Assembly (NCBI GenBank): GCA_047974845.1
Contig: JBKECQ010000052.1
Coordinates: 79,206 to 143,205, forward strand
Direction of reading: 5' to 3'
DNA length: 64,000 nucleotides
Origin: Aminipila sp047974845
GTDB lineage: Bacteria > Bacillota > Clostridia > Peptostreptococcales > Anaerovoracaceae
Positions 17,866-25,760 of the stretch are shown piece after piece. The number at the start of each line of letters is the position of its first letter. The stretch's first letter is position 1. Made by a program: the position numbers and the translations under genes. Under the pieces are notes generated by a model. The model searched no databases. It was not told the DNA's origin and saw only the letters and a program-made list of their open reading frames with translations.

Positions 17866-18537
17866 ATGTATAAAATACTAATTGTAGAGGATGACGTGGT
17901 GATTGCAGAAAAACTAAAGGAGCATCTAACAAAATGGGAATATGAGGTGGAGTATTTGGAAAATTTTCAAGATATTACTTCTGAATTTGTTCGGTTTGAT
18001 CCTCATGTTATTCTTATGGATATTGCCTTACCCTTTTATAATGGGTATCATTGGTGTGCTGAAATAAGAAAGCTTTCTTCAGTGCCTATAGTTTTTATAT
18101 CCTCATCTTCAGACAACCTAAATATTGTAATGGCAATGAATATGGGAGGCGATGACTTTTTATCGAAACCATTCGATTTAAATGTAGTAACCGCAAAAAT
18201 ACAAGCCATTATTAGACGTACGTATTCCTTCAATGGTCGTAACAATGTCATTGAACACAATGATGTGATTTTAAACTTATCCAATGCAACTCTGTTCAAT
18301 AAAGATAAAAAGATAGAGCTGACTAAGAACGACTTTAAATTAATGCAAATACTATTTGAAGAGGCGGGAAAGGTGGTCTCTAGGGAAAAGATTATAACAA
18401 GACTTTGGGAAGATGAAAATTTTATTGACGATAATACTCTTACTGTAAATGTGGCTAGACTGAGAAAAAAATTAGAAGAAATAGGCTTGCATAACTACAT
18501 TCAGACCAAGAAGGGGCTAGGGTATTTAATACAATGA
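17866..18537 (+). CDS. BceR-like response regulator (OmpR family)
   Basis: Two-domain response regulator of 223 aa. The receiver has ILIVEDD, the phosphorylated Asp in HVILMDIALP, and a conserved Lys in LSKPFD. The C-terminal winged helix contains LTKNDFKLMQILFEEAGKVVSREKI and the recognition part NTLTVNVARLRKKLEEIG, ending in TKKGLGYLI. Its stop overlaps the sensor kinase start by 4 nt, and an ABC transporter of the BceAB type follows. Such modules sense and neutralise antimicrobial peptides attacking the cell envelope. Confidence 0.92.
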   Translation: MYKILIVEDDVVIAEKLKEHLTKWEYEVEYLENFQDITSEFVRFDPHVILMDIALPFYNGYHWCAEIRKLSSVPIVFISSSSDNLNIVMAMNMGGDDFLSKPFDLNVVTAKIQAIIRRTYSFNGRNNVIEHNDVILNLSNATLFNKDKKIELTKNDFKLMQILFEEAGKVVSREKIITRLWEDENFIDDNTLTVNVARLRKKLEEIGLHNYIQTKKGLGYLIQ

Positions 18538-19556
18538 AAAACAACAGCAGTATATATGTAGAAATAAGGACTTTTTTTAAAGAGCGGGTAAAAAGGATTT
18601 TGGTTTACATTCTTTTTTCCGGTATATTCTTTCTTCTGTTTAAACTGCAAGACGTCCCAACGGATGTTGTTTTATACGCAGCTGAAATTTGTGCCTTTTT
18701 AACGATAATCTTTTGGTCAATAGAGTTCTTTCATTTTCATAAAAAACACCGGCAGTTATTGGAGCTTAAAAACACAATAGGCTTTAGTATGGAAACAATA
18801 CCTGAGGTAGATTCATTAATTGAAAGAGAATATCATGAAATACTGGAAAAGCAATTTAATTCTTTAAAAACACAAGAGGTAGACTTTTTTAGGCAAAGAC
18901 AAGAAATGATGGATTACTATACTCTTTGGGCGCACCAAATCAAAACTCCAATAACAGCATTAAGCTTGATTTTACAGTCCAGAAGTGAAGCCGATTTTGA
19001 TTACATTCAAATGAAGCAGGAGCTGTTTAAAATTGAACAGTATGTGGAATTAGTCATGGAGTATTTAAGACTGAATAGTATGAACACGGATTTAGTATTA
19101 GAACAATATAGCTTAGAAAAAATAGTGAAACAATCTGTGAAAAAATATGCCACAGTATTTATGTATAAGGGGTTGTCCTTGAAGTTAGAAAATATATCCG
19201 TAGAGGTTTTGACCGATGAAAAGTGGCTGTGCTTTGTAATATGCCAGCTTCTATCTAATGCATTGAAATATACAAAGGAAGGCTCTATAAGGATATATTT
19301 AAGTGAACAAAGTGAAAAAAGCTTAGTAATTGAGGACACGGGTATAGGCATAAATAAGAAGGATTTGCCAAGGGTATTTGAACAAGGTTTTACAGGATAT
19401 AATGGTAGGATGGATAAAAAGGCAAGCGGGCTTGGATTATATCTTAGTAAAAAGGTTATGACTAATTTAGGACATAATATTTTGATAGAATCTGTGGAAG
19501 GCAAAGGAACTAAAGTGATATTGGATTTGAAGTCGGAGGGGCTGGAAGTGGAGTAG
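18534..19556 (+). CDS. BceS-like intramembrane-sensing histidine kinase
   Basis: Sensor kinase of 340 aa with two N-terminal membrane helices (about residues 18-36 and 44-62) and almost no extracellular loop, the hallmark of intramembrane-sensing kinases that depend on a BceAB-type transporter for input. The phosphorylated His is in YTLWAHQIKTPITALSL. ATP-binding boxes follow: LLSNALKYTKEG (N box), IEDTGIGINKKDLPRVFEQGFTG and ASGLGLYLSKKV. It overlaps the response regulator gene by 4 nt. Confidence 0.92.
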   Translation: MKNNSSIYVEIRTFFKERVKRILVYILFSGIFFLLFKLQDVPTDVVLYAAEICAFLTIIFWSIEFFHFHKKHRQLLELKNTIGFSMETIPEVDSLIEREYHEILEKQFNSLKTQEVDFFRQRQEMMDYYTLWAHQIKTPITALSLILQSRSEADFDYIQMKQELFKIEQYVELVMEYLRLNSMNTDLVLEQYSLEKIVKQSVKKYATVFMYKGLSLKLENISVEVLTDEKWLCFVICQLLSNALKYTKEGSIRIYLSEQSEKSLVIEDTGIGINKKDLPRVFEQGFTGYNGRMDKKASGLGLYLSKKVMTNLGHNILIESVEGKGTKVILDLKSEGLEVE

Positions 19557-19603
19557 AATATAGTTACCTTACAAAAATGAAAGGTTAAAAGACGAACTGT
19601 AAG

Positions 19604-19637
19604 CGAAATCTATGGCAGGGATTTCGTTTTTTTTTTA
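19604..19637 (+). terminator. Terminator or attenuator between the bceRS-like and bceAB-like genes
   Basis: Stem CGAAATC / GATTTCG with an extra G-C side and a 9-nt loop, followed by ten T residues. It lies 48 nt after the kinase stop and 37 nt before the transporter gene. It may end the regulator transcript or reduce read-through into the transporter genes. Confidence 0.7.
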
Positions 19638-19673
19638 ATATTAGTATATCAAGGGTTGAAAAAGGAGGACCAA

Positions 19674-20444
19674 ATGGCTTTATTAGAGGTTAAAAATATT
19701 AAAAAAATATATTCTACAAGATTTGGTGGAAACGAGGTAAATGCTTTATCAAATGTGAACTTTTCCGTGGAGGATGGAGAGTATGTTGCCATTATGGGAG
19801 AATCGGGAGCAGGTAAGACAACTTTACTTAATATACTTGCGGCTTTAGATAAACCAACAAGTGGACAAATTTTATTAAATGGAAAGAGTTTTGGAAATAT
19901 AAAAGAAAAAGATATGGCGGAGTTTAGAAGAAATAACTTAGGCTTTGTCTTTCAGGATTTTAATTTATTGGATAATTTTTCATTGGAAGATAATATACTT
20001 CTGCCCCTAGTTCTGGCAAAGCTGCAATATAAAGAAATGGAAAGAAGGATTAAACCGATTTCCCAGCAACTTGGCATTGAACATTTATTAAAGAAGTATC
20101 CTTATGAGGTGTCCGGGGGCGAAAAACAAAGGGGTGCTGTGGCAAGAGCTTTAATAACCAATCCACAAATACTATTGGCAGACGAACCTACAGGAGCTTT
20201 AGATTCTAAGGCGGCAGACAATCTGTTAAAACTATTTTCTCAGATAAATGACAATGGGCAGACAATATTAATGGTGACCCATAGCACAAAAGCCGCAAGC
20301 CATGCTAAAAGGGTTATCTTTATTAAAGATGGCCAGGTATTCCATCAGATTTACAAAGCAACAATGACAAACGAAGAAATGTATGAAAAAATCTCAAACT
20401 CATTAGTTGTAATGTCATCTGGAGGTAATAAGAATGAATATTAA
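19674..20444 (+). CDS. BceA-like ABC transporter ATPase
   Basis: ATP-binding subunit of 256 aa. The start at 19674 has GGAGG 5 nt upstream; the longer frame opening at 19656 places that site inside the gene. Motifs: Walker A GESGAGKTT, Q loop FVFQDFNLLD, signature VSGGEKQRGAVARAL, Walker B ILLADEPTGALD, H loop MVTHS. It overlaps the permease gene by 11 nt. With that permease it would detect and shed cell-wall-active peptides and signal through the upstream kinase. Confidence 0.94.
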   Translation: MALLEVKNIKKIYSTRFGGNEVNALSNVNFSVEDGEYVAIMGESGAGKTTLLNILAALDKPTSGQILLNGKSFGNIKEKDMAEFRRNNLGFVFQDFNLLDNFSLEDNILLPLVLAKLQYKEMERRIKPISQQLGIEHLLKKYPYEVSGGEKQRGAVARALITNPQILLADEPTGALDSKAADNLLKLFSQINDNGQTILMVTHSTKAASHAKRVIFIKDGQVFHQIYKATMTNEEMYEKISNSLVVMSSGGNKNEY

Positions 20445-22395
20445 ATTTTATCTTAAAATAGCCATTACGAATATGAGAAAGAACGGCAGATTATACTTCC
20501 CCTATTGTCTGGCATCCATAAGTATTGTTTCCATGTTTTATATACTGAATTCTATATATGAAAATGAGGGGATTTTAAGTATGCCGGGAGCGGGAAATCT
20601 TAAAATTTTACTTGGACTTGGTTGCAATGTTGTAGGGCTGTTCTCAGGAATTTTATTGTTTTATACAAATAATTTTTTAATGAAACAAAGAAAAAGGGAG
20701 ATAGGCTTATATAACGTTCTTGGTATGGGAAAGGGTCATCTTAGTGCGGTTCTGTTCTTTGAAGCAATTATTTTGTATTTAATAAATATAGGTTTAGGGC
20801 TAATAAGTGGGTTGGTGGTTAGTAAATTAGTGTTTTTAATTTTATTAAAAATGCTTAAATGCACAATACCTATAACATACGTCATTGAGAAGAGCGCCAT
20901 ATTTACTACAATAATTTTATTTAGTTTTATATTTATGCTCATACTTCTTTGCAACATTTTTCAAATAAAGAAGAGCAACCCCATTGATTTATTAAAAAGT
21001 TCCAATGTGGGGGAGAGAGAACCAAAGACAAGATGGCTTATTGCATTAATTGGAATTATTAGCATGGCATTGGGCTATGGCATTGCACTAAGTATAAAAG
21101 CACCGCTAGTAGCAATGATGTTGTTTTTTATTGCCGTGATATTAGTTATTATCGGGACCTATGCACTGTTTACAGCAGGAAGCATTGTAGCCTTAAAGAT
21201 CCTAAGAAAAAATAAAGAATATTATTATAAAACCAAAAACTTTATAGGCATATCAGGCATGATTTATAGAATGAAGAAAAATGCAATAGGTCTTGCCAAT
21301 ATCTGCATTCTATCCACTATGGTTTTAGTGACTTTGTCAACGACAGTCTGCTTATATATGGGACAGAATAACGTAATATCAAACTATTATCCAAGGGAAG
21401 TAAGGATTAATGTAGGAGATGCAGATATAGATACTAAAGAACAAATTTTACAAATTATAAATGATTTAGAGAAAGATGGAGTTAAAAAAGCAAAAAATAT
21501 TGCGTCGTTTAATTTCTGCACATATACAACAGCCAGAAGTGGCAATGACTTTTCAGGGCTAGATGGAAAGGAGATTAATTACCAAGTATTTTTCATGTCA
21601 CTTGACGAATATAATCAGATGAACAATACCAGATTTAAACTAAATGATAATCAAATAATGATATATTCAGAGTCAAAATACAAGGGAAATGACTTCTCGA
21701 TTATGGGTGAAAAATTTGAAATTAAGGAACAATTAGAGGAATTTGACTTTTCTTTTACAAGTGCAATGGGGTTATATGAAAGTCTTTATGTAATTTTACC
21801 AAGCAACCAAAGCTTTGAAAGCATTAAAGATACTATTAATTCACATTTTGGAAATGAAGGAATAAGAGAATGTGCCATAGCATTTGACTACCAAAAAGGG
21901 GGAGAAGAAGGAAAAAGCTTTGTTGAAGAAATAAAAGGTGCCATGAAACAACAAAATATTAATGCCTATATTTTGACTAAAGAAAATATGGAAGCTGAAT
22001 ATTTTGCAATATTTGGAGGGTTTTTATTTATTGGTATGTTCCTTGGGGCAATGTTTGTTATGGCAACAGTACTGATTATATATTATAAACAGATTTCAGA
22101 AGGATACGAAGATAGGCAAAGATTTCAGATAATGCAAAAAGTGGGGCTAACCCCTAAAGAGGTTAAAGCCTCAATAAAAAATCAAATACTTATAGTATTC
22201 TTCTTACCACTGATTGTAGCAGTACTGCACGTTGCGGCAGCTTTTAACATGATGACTAAACTTCTATCCCTGTTCAGCCTAACGGATATAAATTTATTCT
22301 TTTTATGTACTGTATCAACCATTGGAGTGTTCGCTATTATATATGTTGCGGTGTACTCAATGACTGCCAAGGCTTATTATAGAATAGTAAAATAA
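20434..22395 (+). CDS. BceB-like FtsX-domain permease
   Basis: Large permease, 653 aa, of the peptide-resistance ABC family. Four membrane segments lie in the first 230 residues, further pairs follow to about residue 310, then an extracellular domain of about 200 residues (about 315-520, starting NVISNYYPREVRINVGDADID), then three final segments with the FtsX-like RFQIMQKVGLTPKEVKASIKNQIL loop. The single large outer domain and ten-segment layout are typical of BceB. Its substrate peptide cannot be read from the sequence. Confidence 0.92.
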   Translation: MNIKFYLKIAITNMRKNGRLYFPYCLASISIVSMFYILNSIYENEGILSMPGAGNLKILLGLGCNVVGLFSGILLFYTNNFLMKQRKREIGLYNVLGMGKGHLSAVLFFEAIILYLINIGLGLISGLVVSKLVFLILLKMLKCTIPITYVIEKSAIFTTIILFSFIFMLILLCNIFQIKKSNPIDLLKSSNVGEREPKTRWLIALIGIISMALGYGIALSIKAPLVAMMLFFIAVILVIIGTYALFTAGSIVALKILRKNKEYYYKTKNFIGISGMIYRMKKNAIGLANICILSTMVLVTLSTTVCLYMGQNNVISNYYPREVRINVGDADIDTKEQILQIINDLEKDGVKKAKNIASFNFCTYTTARSGNDFSGLDGKEINYQVFFMSLDEYNQMNNTRFKLNDNQIMIYSESKYKGNDFSIMGEKFEIKEQLEEFDFSFTSAMGLYESLYVILPSNQSFESIKDTINSHFGNEGIRECAIAFDYQKGGEEGKSFVEEIKGAMKQQNINAYILTKENMEAEYFAIFGGFLFIGMFLGAMFVMATVLIIYYKQISEGYEDRQRFQIMQKVGLTPKEVKASIKNQILIVFFLPLIVAVLHVAAAFNMMTKLLSLFSLTDINLFFLCTVSTIGVFAIIYVAVYSMTAKAYYRIVK

Positions 22396-22455
22396 CCATA
22401 TGGGTAAAGCAATATGATATAGTTTATAAACTGATAAATAAAGAACCTTGATATC

Positions 22456-22484
22456 TTGATAAAGGGTATAAATTGTGATAAAAT
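22456..22484 (+). promoter_or_regulatory. Promoter of the SCIFF gene
   Basis: TTGATA (22456-22461), 17-nt spacer, TAAAAT (22479-22484). One mismatch to consensus in each hexamer. It lies about 165 nt upstream of the SCIFF start, leaving a structured leader. Confidence 0.6.
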
Positions 22485-22530
22485 ATGCGGAGATGGCTTT
22501 GAAAATATTCAAATGGCCAAAGAGGGAATA

Positions 22531-22581
22531 AAGTGTGCAAATACATTTTCACACTTAAATCCATGTGCTATTTTCACATGG
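22531..22581 (+). other. Two tandem hairpins in the SCIFF leader
   Basis: Hairpin 1: AAGTGTG / CACACTT (22531-22556, 12-nt loop). Hairpin 2: CCATGTG / CACATGG (22561-22581, 7-nt loop). Neither has a T run after it, so they are unlikely to be terminators; they may stabilise the mRNA or form a regulatory leader. The rest of the gap from 22396 to 22648 holds the promoter and the ribosome site. Confidence 0.5.
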
Positions 22582-22648
22582 AAATTTAATATAAAATAAT
22601 GGCGTGGAATTATAAATAGTTTTTCTCGCCAGACAAATGGAGGCAAAA

Positions 22649-22795
22649 ATGAAAAGAATACAGACTATTGAAACAAGAAATCTTGTTGAATCAGCTAAAA
22701 AGGGTGGATGTGGTGAATGTCAGACATCTTGCCAGTCTGCAAGCAAGACTTCATGCAGTGTTGCAAACCAGCAGTGCGAACAGCTAAAGAAATAA
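22649..22795 (+). CDS. scfA: SCIFF ranthipeptide precursor, variant with five cysteines
   Basis: Precursor of a ribosomally made, radical-SAM-modified peptide, 48 aa. It matches the SCIFF family (six cysteines in forty-five residues): MKRIQTIETRN at the start, then CGECQTSCQSASKTSC and VANQQCE. A GGAGG site lies 6 nt upstream of the ATG. It has only five cysteines (21, 24, 28, 36, 43). The family normally has a Cys in the QSACKTSC segment; here codon 32 is AGC (Ser), one base from TGC. Position 37, normally Thr, is AGT (Ser). The maturase gene follows after a hairpin. Family assignment is firm; the modification state is not. Confidence 0.92.
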   Translation: MKRIQTIETRNLVESAKKGGCGECQTSCQSASKTSCSVANQQCEQLKK

Positions 22796-22809
22796 GCTAA
22801 AGAATAAAT

Positions 22810-22840
22810 CGCTATAGGCTAAGGCTTATAGCGGTTTTTA
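22810..22840 (+). terminator. Partial terminator between SCIFF and maturase genes
   Basis: Stem CGCTATA / TATAGCG, 10-nt loop that can pair further (GGC), then GTTTTT. It lies 14 nt after the SCIFF stop and 74 nt before the maturase start. Leaky termination here would give much more peptide mRNA than enzyme mRNA, as is common for peptide precursor genes. Confidence 0.65.
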
Positions 22841-22913
22841 ACATTCCGACTAGAGCTTTGGTGCTATTAAGAATATATTTATAAATATGAAAACGAAAGA
22901 GAGCGAAGAATTT

Positions 22914-24299
22914 ATGGTACATACATATAAAAGCAACGGATATAACATTGCATTAGATGTGAATAGCGGAGCTGTACATTGTGTGGATGAAGTAGCTTAT
23001 GATGTCATTGAAAGGCTGGAAGCAGGAGATGACAGAAAAACTATTATGGTGAACATACTTGAGAAATACGCAGATCTACCTGAGGTAACGGAAGATGAAA
23101 TCGGGGAGATTTTTAAGGATATAGATGAATTAAAAAAACAAGGTAAGCTTTTTTCAGAGGACATATATGCATCCATGTCACATGAGTTTAAAGAGAGGCA
23201 ATCGGTTATAAAGGCTATTTGTCTTCATGTTGCACACGACTGTAACTTAGCCTGCAAATATTGCTTTGCAGAAGAAGGAGAATACCAGCAGGGACATAGA
23301 GGGTTGATGTCTTTTGAAGTGGGAAAGAAAGCTTTAGATTTTCTCATAGAGAATTCAGGGACAAGAAAAAATTTAGAAGTAGACTTCTTCGGTGGAGAAC
23401 CGTTAATGAATTGGGAAGTCGTAAAAAAATTGGTTGCATATGGAAGAGAGCAGGAAAAGATTCATAATAAGAATTTTAGATTTACATTAACAACAAACGG
23501 TGTCTTGCTAGATGATGAAGTAATGGAATTTGCAAACAAAGAAATGAGTAATGTAGTTCTTAGCTTAGATGGAAGAAAAGAAATTAATGATAAGCTGAGA
23601 GTTACAAGAAATGGACAAGGCTCTTACGATGTAATTTTACCCAAATTCTTGAAAATGGCAGAGTCTAGGAACCAAGAAAACTATTATATTAGAGGAACAT
23701 ATACACATCACAATACGGACTTTACTAATGACATTATTCATATGGCAGATTTGGGATTTAAAGAATTATCCATGGAGCCTGTAGTTGCTCCGGCAGAGGC
23801 TGAATATGCCCTAAAGGAAGAGGACCTACCTAAGCTTTTTGAAGAATATGATAGATTGGCATTAGAGATGATAAAGAGAAAGAAAGAAGGTAAAGCCTTT
23901 AACTTCTATCACTATACAATAGATTTGACGGGTGGCCCTTGTATTGTAAAAAGAATTTCGGGATGTGGTGTAGGAACAGAGTACATGGCAGTAACCCCTG
24001 AGGGTGATTTGTATCCTTGCCATCAGTTTGTTGGGGATGAAGAATTTCTTCTAGGAAATGTATTTGATGGCGTTAAAAATCCGTCAGCCTGTAACCAATT
24101 TAAGCAATGTAATATATATTCTCATGAGGAGTGTAAAGACTGTTTTGCACGTATGTATTGCAGTGGTGGATGTGCCGCAAATGCTTATCATAACACAGGA
24201 AGTATAAATGGTATATATGAGTTTGGATGTAAACTGCATAGAAAAAGAATTGAATCAGCAATAATGATTCAAGTTGCAGAGATGTTTGGTGATAATTAA
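22914..24299 (+). CDS. scfB: SCIFF maturase, radical SAM/SPASM thioether-forming enzyme
   Basis: Radical SAM enzyme expected to crosslink cysteine sulfur to a residue of the SCIFF peptide. Start at 22914 gives MVHTYKSNGYNIALDVNSG, the usual N terminus of this family; an ATG at 22887 lacks a ribosome site. Length 461 aa. An N-terminal peptide-recognition region is followed by the radical SAM motif C110-N-L-A-C114-K-Y-C117. The SPASM region for auxiliary clusters includes CGVGTEYMAVTPEGDLYPC, CNIYSHEECKDC and CSGGCAANAY. The gene is intact although its substrate peptide is unusual. Confidence 0.94.
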   Translation: MVHTYKSNGYNIALDVNSGAVHCVDEVAYDVIERLEAGDDRKTIMVNILEKYADLPEVTEDEIGEIFKDIDELKKQGKLFSEDIYASMSHEFKERQSVIKAICLHVAHDCNLACKYCFAEEGEYQQGHRGLMSFEVGKKALDFLIENSGTRKNLEVDFFGGEPLMNWEVVKKLVAYGREQEKIHNKNFRFTLTTNGVLLDDEVMEFANKEMSNVVLSLDGRKEINDKLRVTRNGQGSYDVILPKFLKMAESRNQENYYIRGTYTHHNTDFTNDIIHMADLGFKELSMEPVVAPAEAEYALKEEDLPKLFEEYDRLALEMIKRKKEGKAFNFYHYTIDLTGGPCIVKRISGCGVGTEYMAVTPEGDLYPCHQFVGDEEFLLGNVFDGVKNPSACNQFKQCNIYSHEECKDCFARMYCSGGCAANAYHNTGSINGIYEFGCKLHRKRIESAIMIQVAEMFGDN

Positions 24300-24393
24300 T
24301 TTAAGAGTCAGAATAAACGAGGACATTTATAACGGTAAAAAACACTCAAAGTAAAATAAACTTAATCCAAAATAAAAATATAGAGATATAGGC

Positions 24394-24433
24394 AAGCGAG
24401 ATAGGTCATTCATGAAATATCTCGCTTTTATAT
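24394..24433 (+). terminator. Terminator after the SCIFF maturase
   Basis: Stem AAGCGAGATA (24394-24403) / TATCTCGCTT (24418-24427), 14-nt loop, T-rich tail. It lies about 95 nt after the maturase stop. The rest of the 24300-24615 gap holds the lrgA promoter and operator. Confidence 0.8.
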
Positions 24434-24453
24434 ATTGTAACATAATTTTCTTA

Positions 24454-24482
24454 TTGACAAAGATAAATCATAGTTATAGAAT
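24454..24482 (+). promoter_or_regulatory. Promoter of lrgAB
   Basis: TTGACA (24454-24459), 17-nt spacer, TAGAAT (24477-24482). The first hexamer is exact and the second has one mismatch. A GntR-type operator follows immediately. Confidence 0.7.
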
Positions 24483-24485
24483 TGT

Positions 24486-24504
24486 AAATTGGTAAGACCA
24501 ATTT
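24486..24504. promoter_or_regulatory. FadR/PdhR-type operator AATTGGTAAGACCAATT
   Basis: The perfect inverted repeat AAATTGGT-AAG-ACCAATTT contains AATTGGTNNNACCAATT, the published consensus of the E. coli PdhR operator and the core TGGTNNNACCA of FadR-subfamily GntR sites. It starts 4 nt after the -10 box, so it covers the transcription start and would repress by blocking RNA polymerase. The likely binder is the GntR protein at 25761-26435. Confidence 0.8.
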
Positions 24505-24615
24505 TAGATAACAACAGATATATAAAATAAGGGGCAGTATTTATAATATTTATCAAAATAAACAAGGGGAAGATAGGATAGTATAAAAGTCTACTTCCTA
24601 AATATGGAGAACTAA

Positions 24616-24984
24616 ATGAAGTACTTAAAACAATTTGGAATAATACTATTTATTACGCTCTTAGGAGAAATCTTAAAAGCCATCCTCCCGTTAGCGATAC
24701 CTGCTAGCATTTATGGGTTAGTTTTAATGTTTGTAGCATTACAAACTAAAATTATCTCTTTGGATAGTGTAAATGATACTGCAATCTTTTTTATAGAGAT
24801 TATGCCGATTATGTTTATACCAGCTGCAGTTGAGCTTATGGATTCATGGTCAATTTTAAAACCCATTTGGATTCCTATAATAATTATAACAATAGTTTCT
24901 ACAATTGTAGTAATAATGGTCACCGGAAAGGTGACGCAAATTGTTATTAATAAGGGAAAGAAAAAGACTGAAGAAATTAGTTAA
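24616..24984 (+). CDS. lrgA: CidA/LrgA family membrane protein
   Basis: Small integral membrane protein, 122 aa with four hydrophobic segments, matching the LrgA/CidA holin-like family (ILKAILPLAIPASIYGLVLMFVAL is typical). In Bacillus the PftA/PftB members of this LrgA/LrgB family form a facilitated pyruvate transporter; in staphylococci LrgAB affects autolysis. The GGAG site sits 6 nt before the ATG. It is paired with lrgB 40 nt downstream. The PdhR-type operator in its promoter favours the pyruvate role, which is inference. Confidence 0.9.
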   Translation: MKYLKQFGIILFITLLGEILKAILPLAIPASIYGLVLMFVALQTKIISLDSVNDTAIFFIEIMPIMFIPAAVELMDSWSILKPIWIPIIIITIVSTIVVIMVTGKVTQIVINKGKKKTEEIS

Positions 24985-25024
24985 GTAATAATTAAGTAAT
25001 ATTTTACGAGAAAAGGATTTGTCA

Positions 25025-25717
25025 ATGAAGGAATTTTTATATGAGTCGGTTTTTTTTGCAGTAGCCATAAGCTTGGCAGGGTATGGTATAGGTGTTTTTC
25101 TTTCTAGAAAGTTCAAAACATCTCTTTTAAATCCATTATTAATTTCTGTGATTTTTACTATTGCGATACTTCTTTTAGCTGATGTAGACTACGAGATTTA
25201 TAAGGCAGGGGCTAAGCCAATAAGCTATCTTTTGACTCCGGCAACAGTTTGTCTGGCAGTGCCGTTATATAAACAGTTTACTCTTTTAAAAGAAAATTTA
25301 AAGGCTATATTGTCTGGGGTTATAGCCGGTGTTATCTCTGCACTGGCTACAATCTTAGTGTTATCTAAAATTTTTGGCCTTACACATGAAGAATACGTAA
25401 CTATTTTGCCTAAATCAATAACCACAGCAATAGGAATGGGAGTATCCGAGGAACTTGGGGGTATGGTGACCATAACTGTTGCATCTATTATAATTACAGG
25501 GATAATAGGCAATGTTATAGGAGAGATTCTCTGCAAAATATTTAAAATAGAACATCCCATAGCAAAAGGATTAGCCTTAGGTACTGCGGCTCATGCAATA
25601 GGCACAGCAAGAGCAATGGAGATGGGTGAGGTTGAAGGTGCTATGAGCAGCCTTGCAATAGTTTTGGCAGGATTATTAACTGTTGTCGGTGCGGGGGTTT
25701 TTGCAATGTTCCTTTAG
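25025..25717 (+). CDS. lrgB: LrgB family membrane protein
   Basis: Integral membrane protein of 230 aa with about six hydrophobic segments. The signature KSITTAIGMGVSEELGG and the final GTAAHAIGTARAMEMGEVEGAMSSLAI are typical of the LrgB/CidB/PftB family. The ATG at 25025 has AAGGA upstream; a TTG at 25019 is the alternative and changes only two residues. Its stop codon lies inside the first copy of a 19-bp tandem repeat that bridges to the regulator gene. Confidence 0.92.
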   Translation: MKEFLYESVFFAVAISLAGYGIGVFLSRKFKTSLLNPLLISVIFTIAILLLADVDYEIYKAGAKPISYLLTPATVCLAVPLYKQFTLLKENLKAILSGVIAGVISALATILVLSKIFGLTHEEYVTILPKSITTAIGMGVSEELGGMVTITVASIIITGIIGNVIGEILCKIFKIEHPIAKGLALGTAAHAIGTARAMEMGEVEGAMSSLAIVLAGLLTVVGAGVFAMFL

Positions 25718-25752
25718 TATAATAGTCAACTGGTAGTATAATAGTCAACTGG
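25715..25752 (+). repeat. Two perfect 19-bp tandem copies between lrgB and the GntR gene
   Basis: TAGTATAATAGTCAACTGG occurs at 25715-25733 and again at 25734-25752 with no gap and no mismatch. The first copy contains the lrgB stop codon; the second ends in the GG of the GGAG ribosome site of the next gene. Each copy contains TATAAT. This looks like a recent tandem duplication. Confidence 0.95.
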
Positions 25753-25760
25753 AGATGGCA

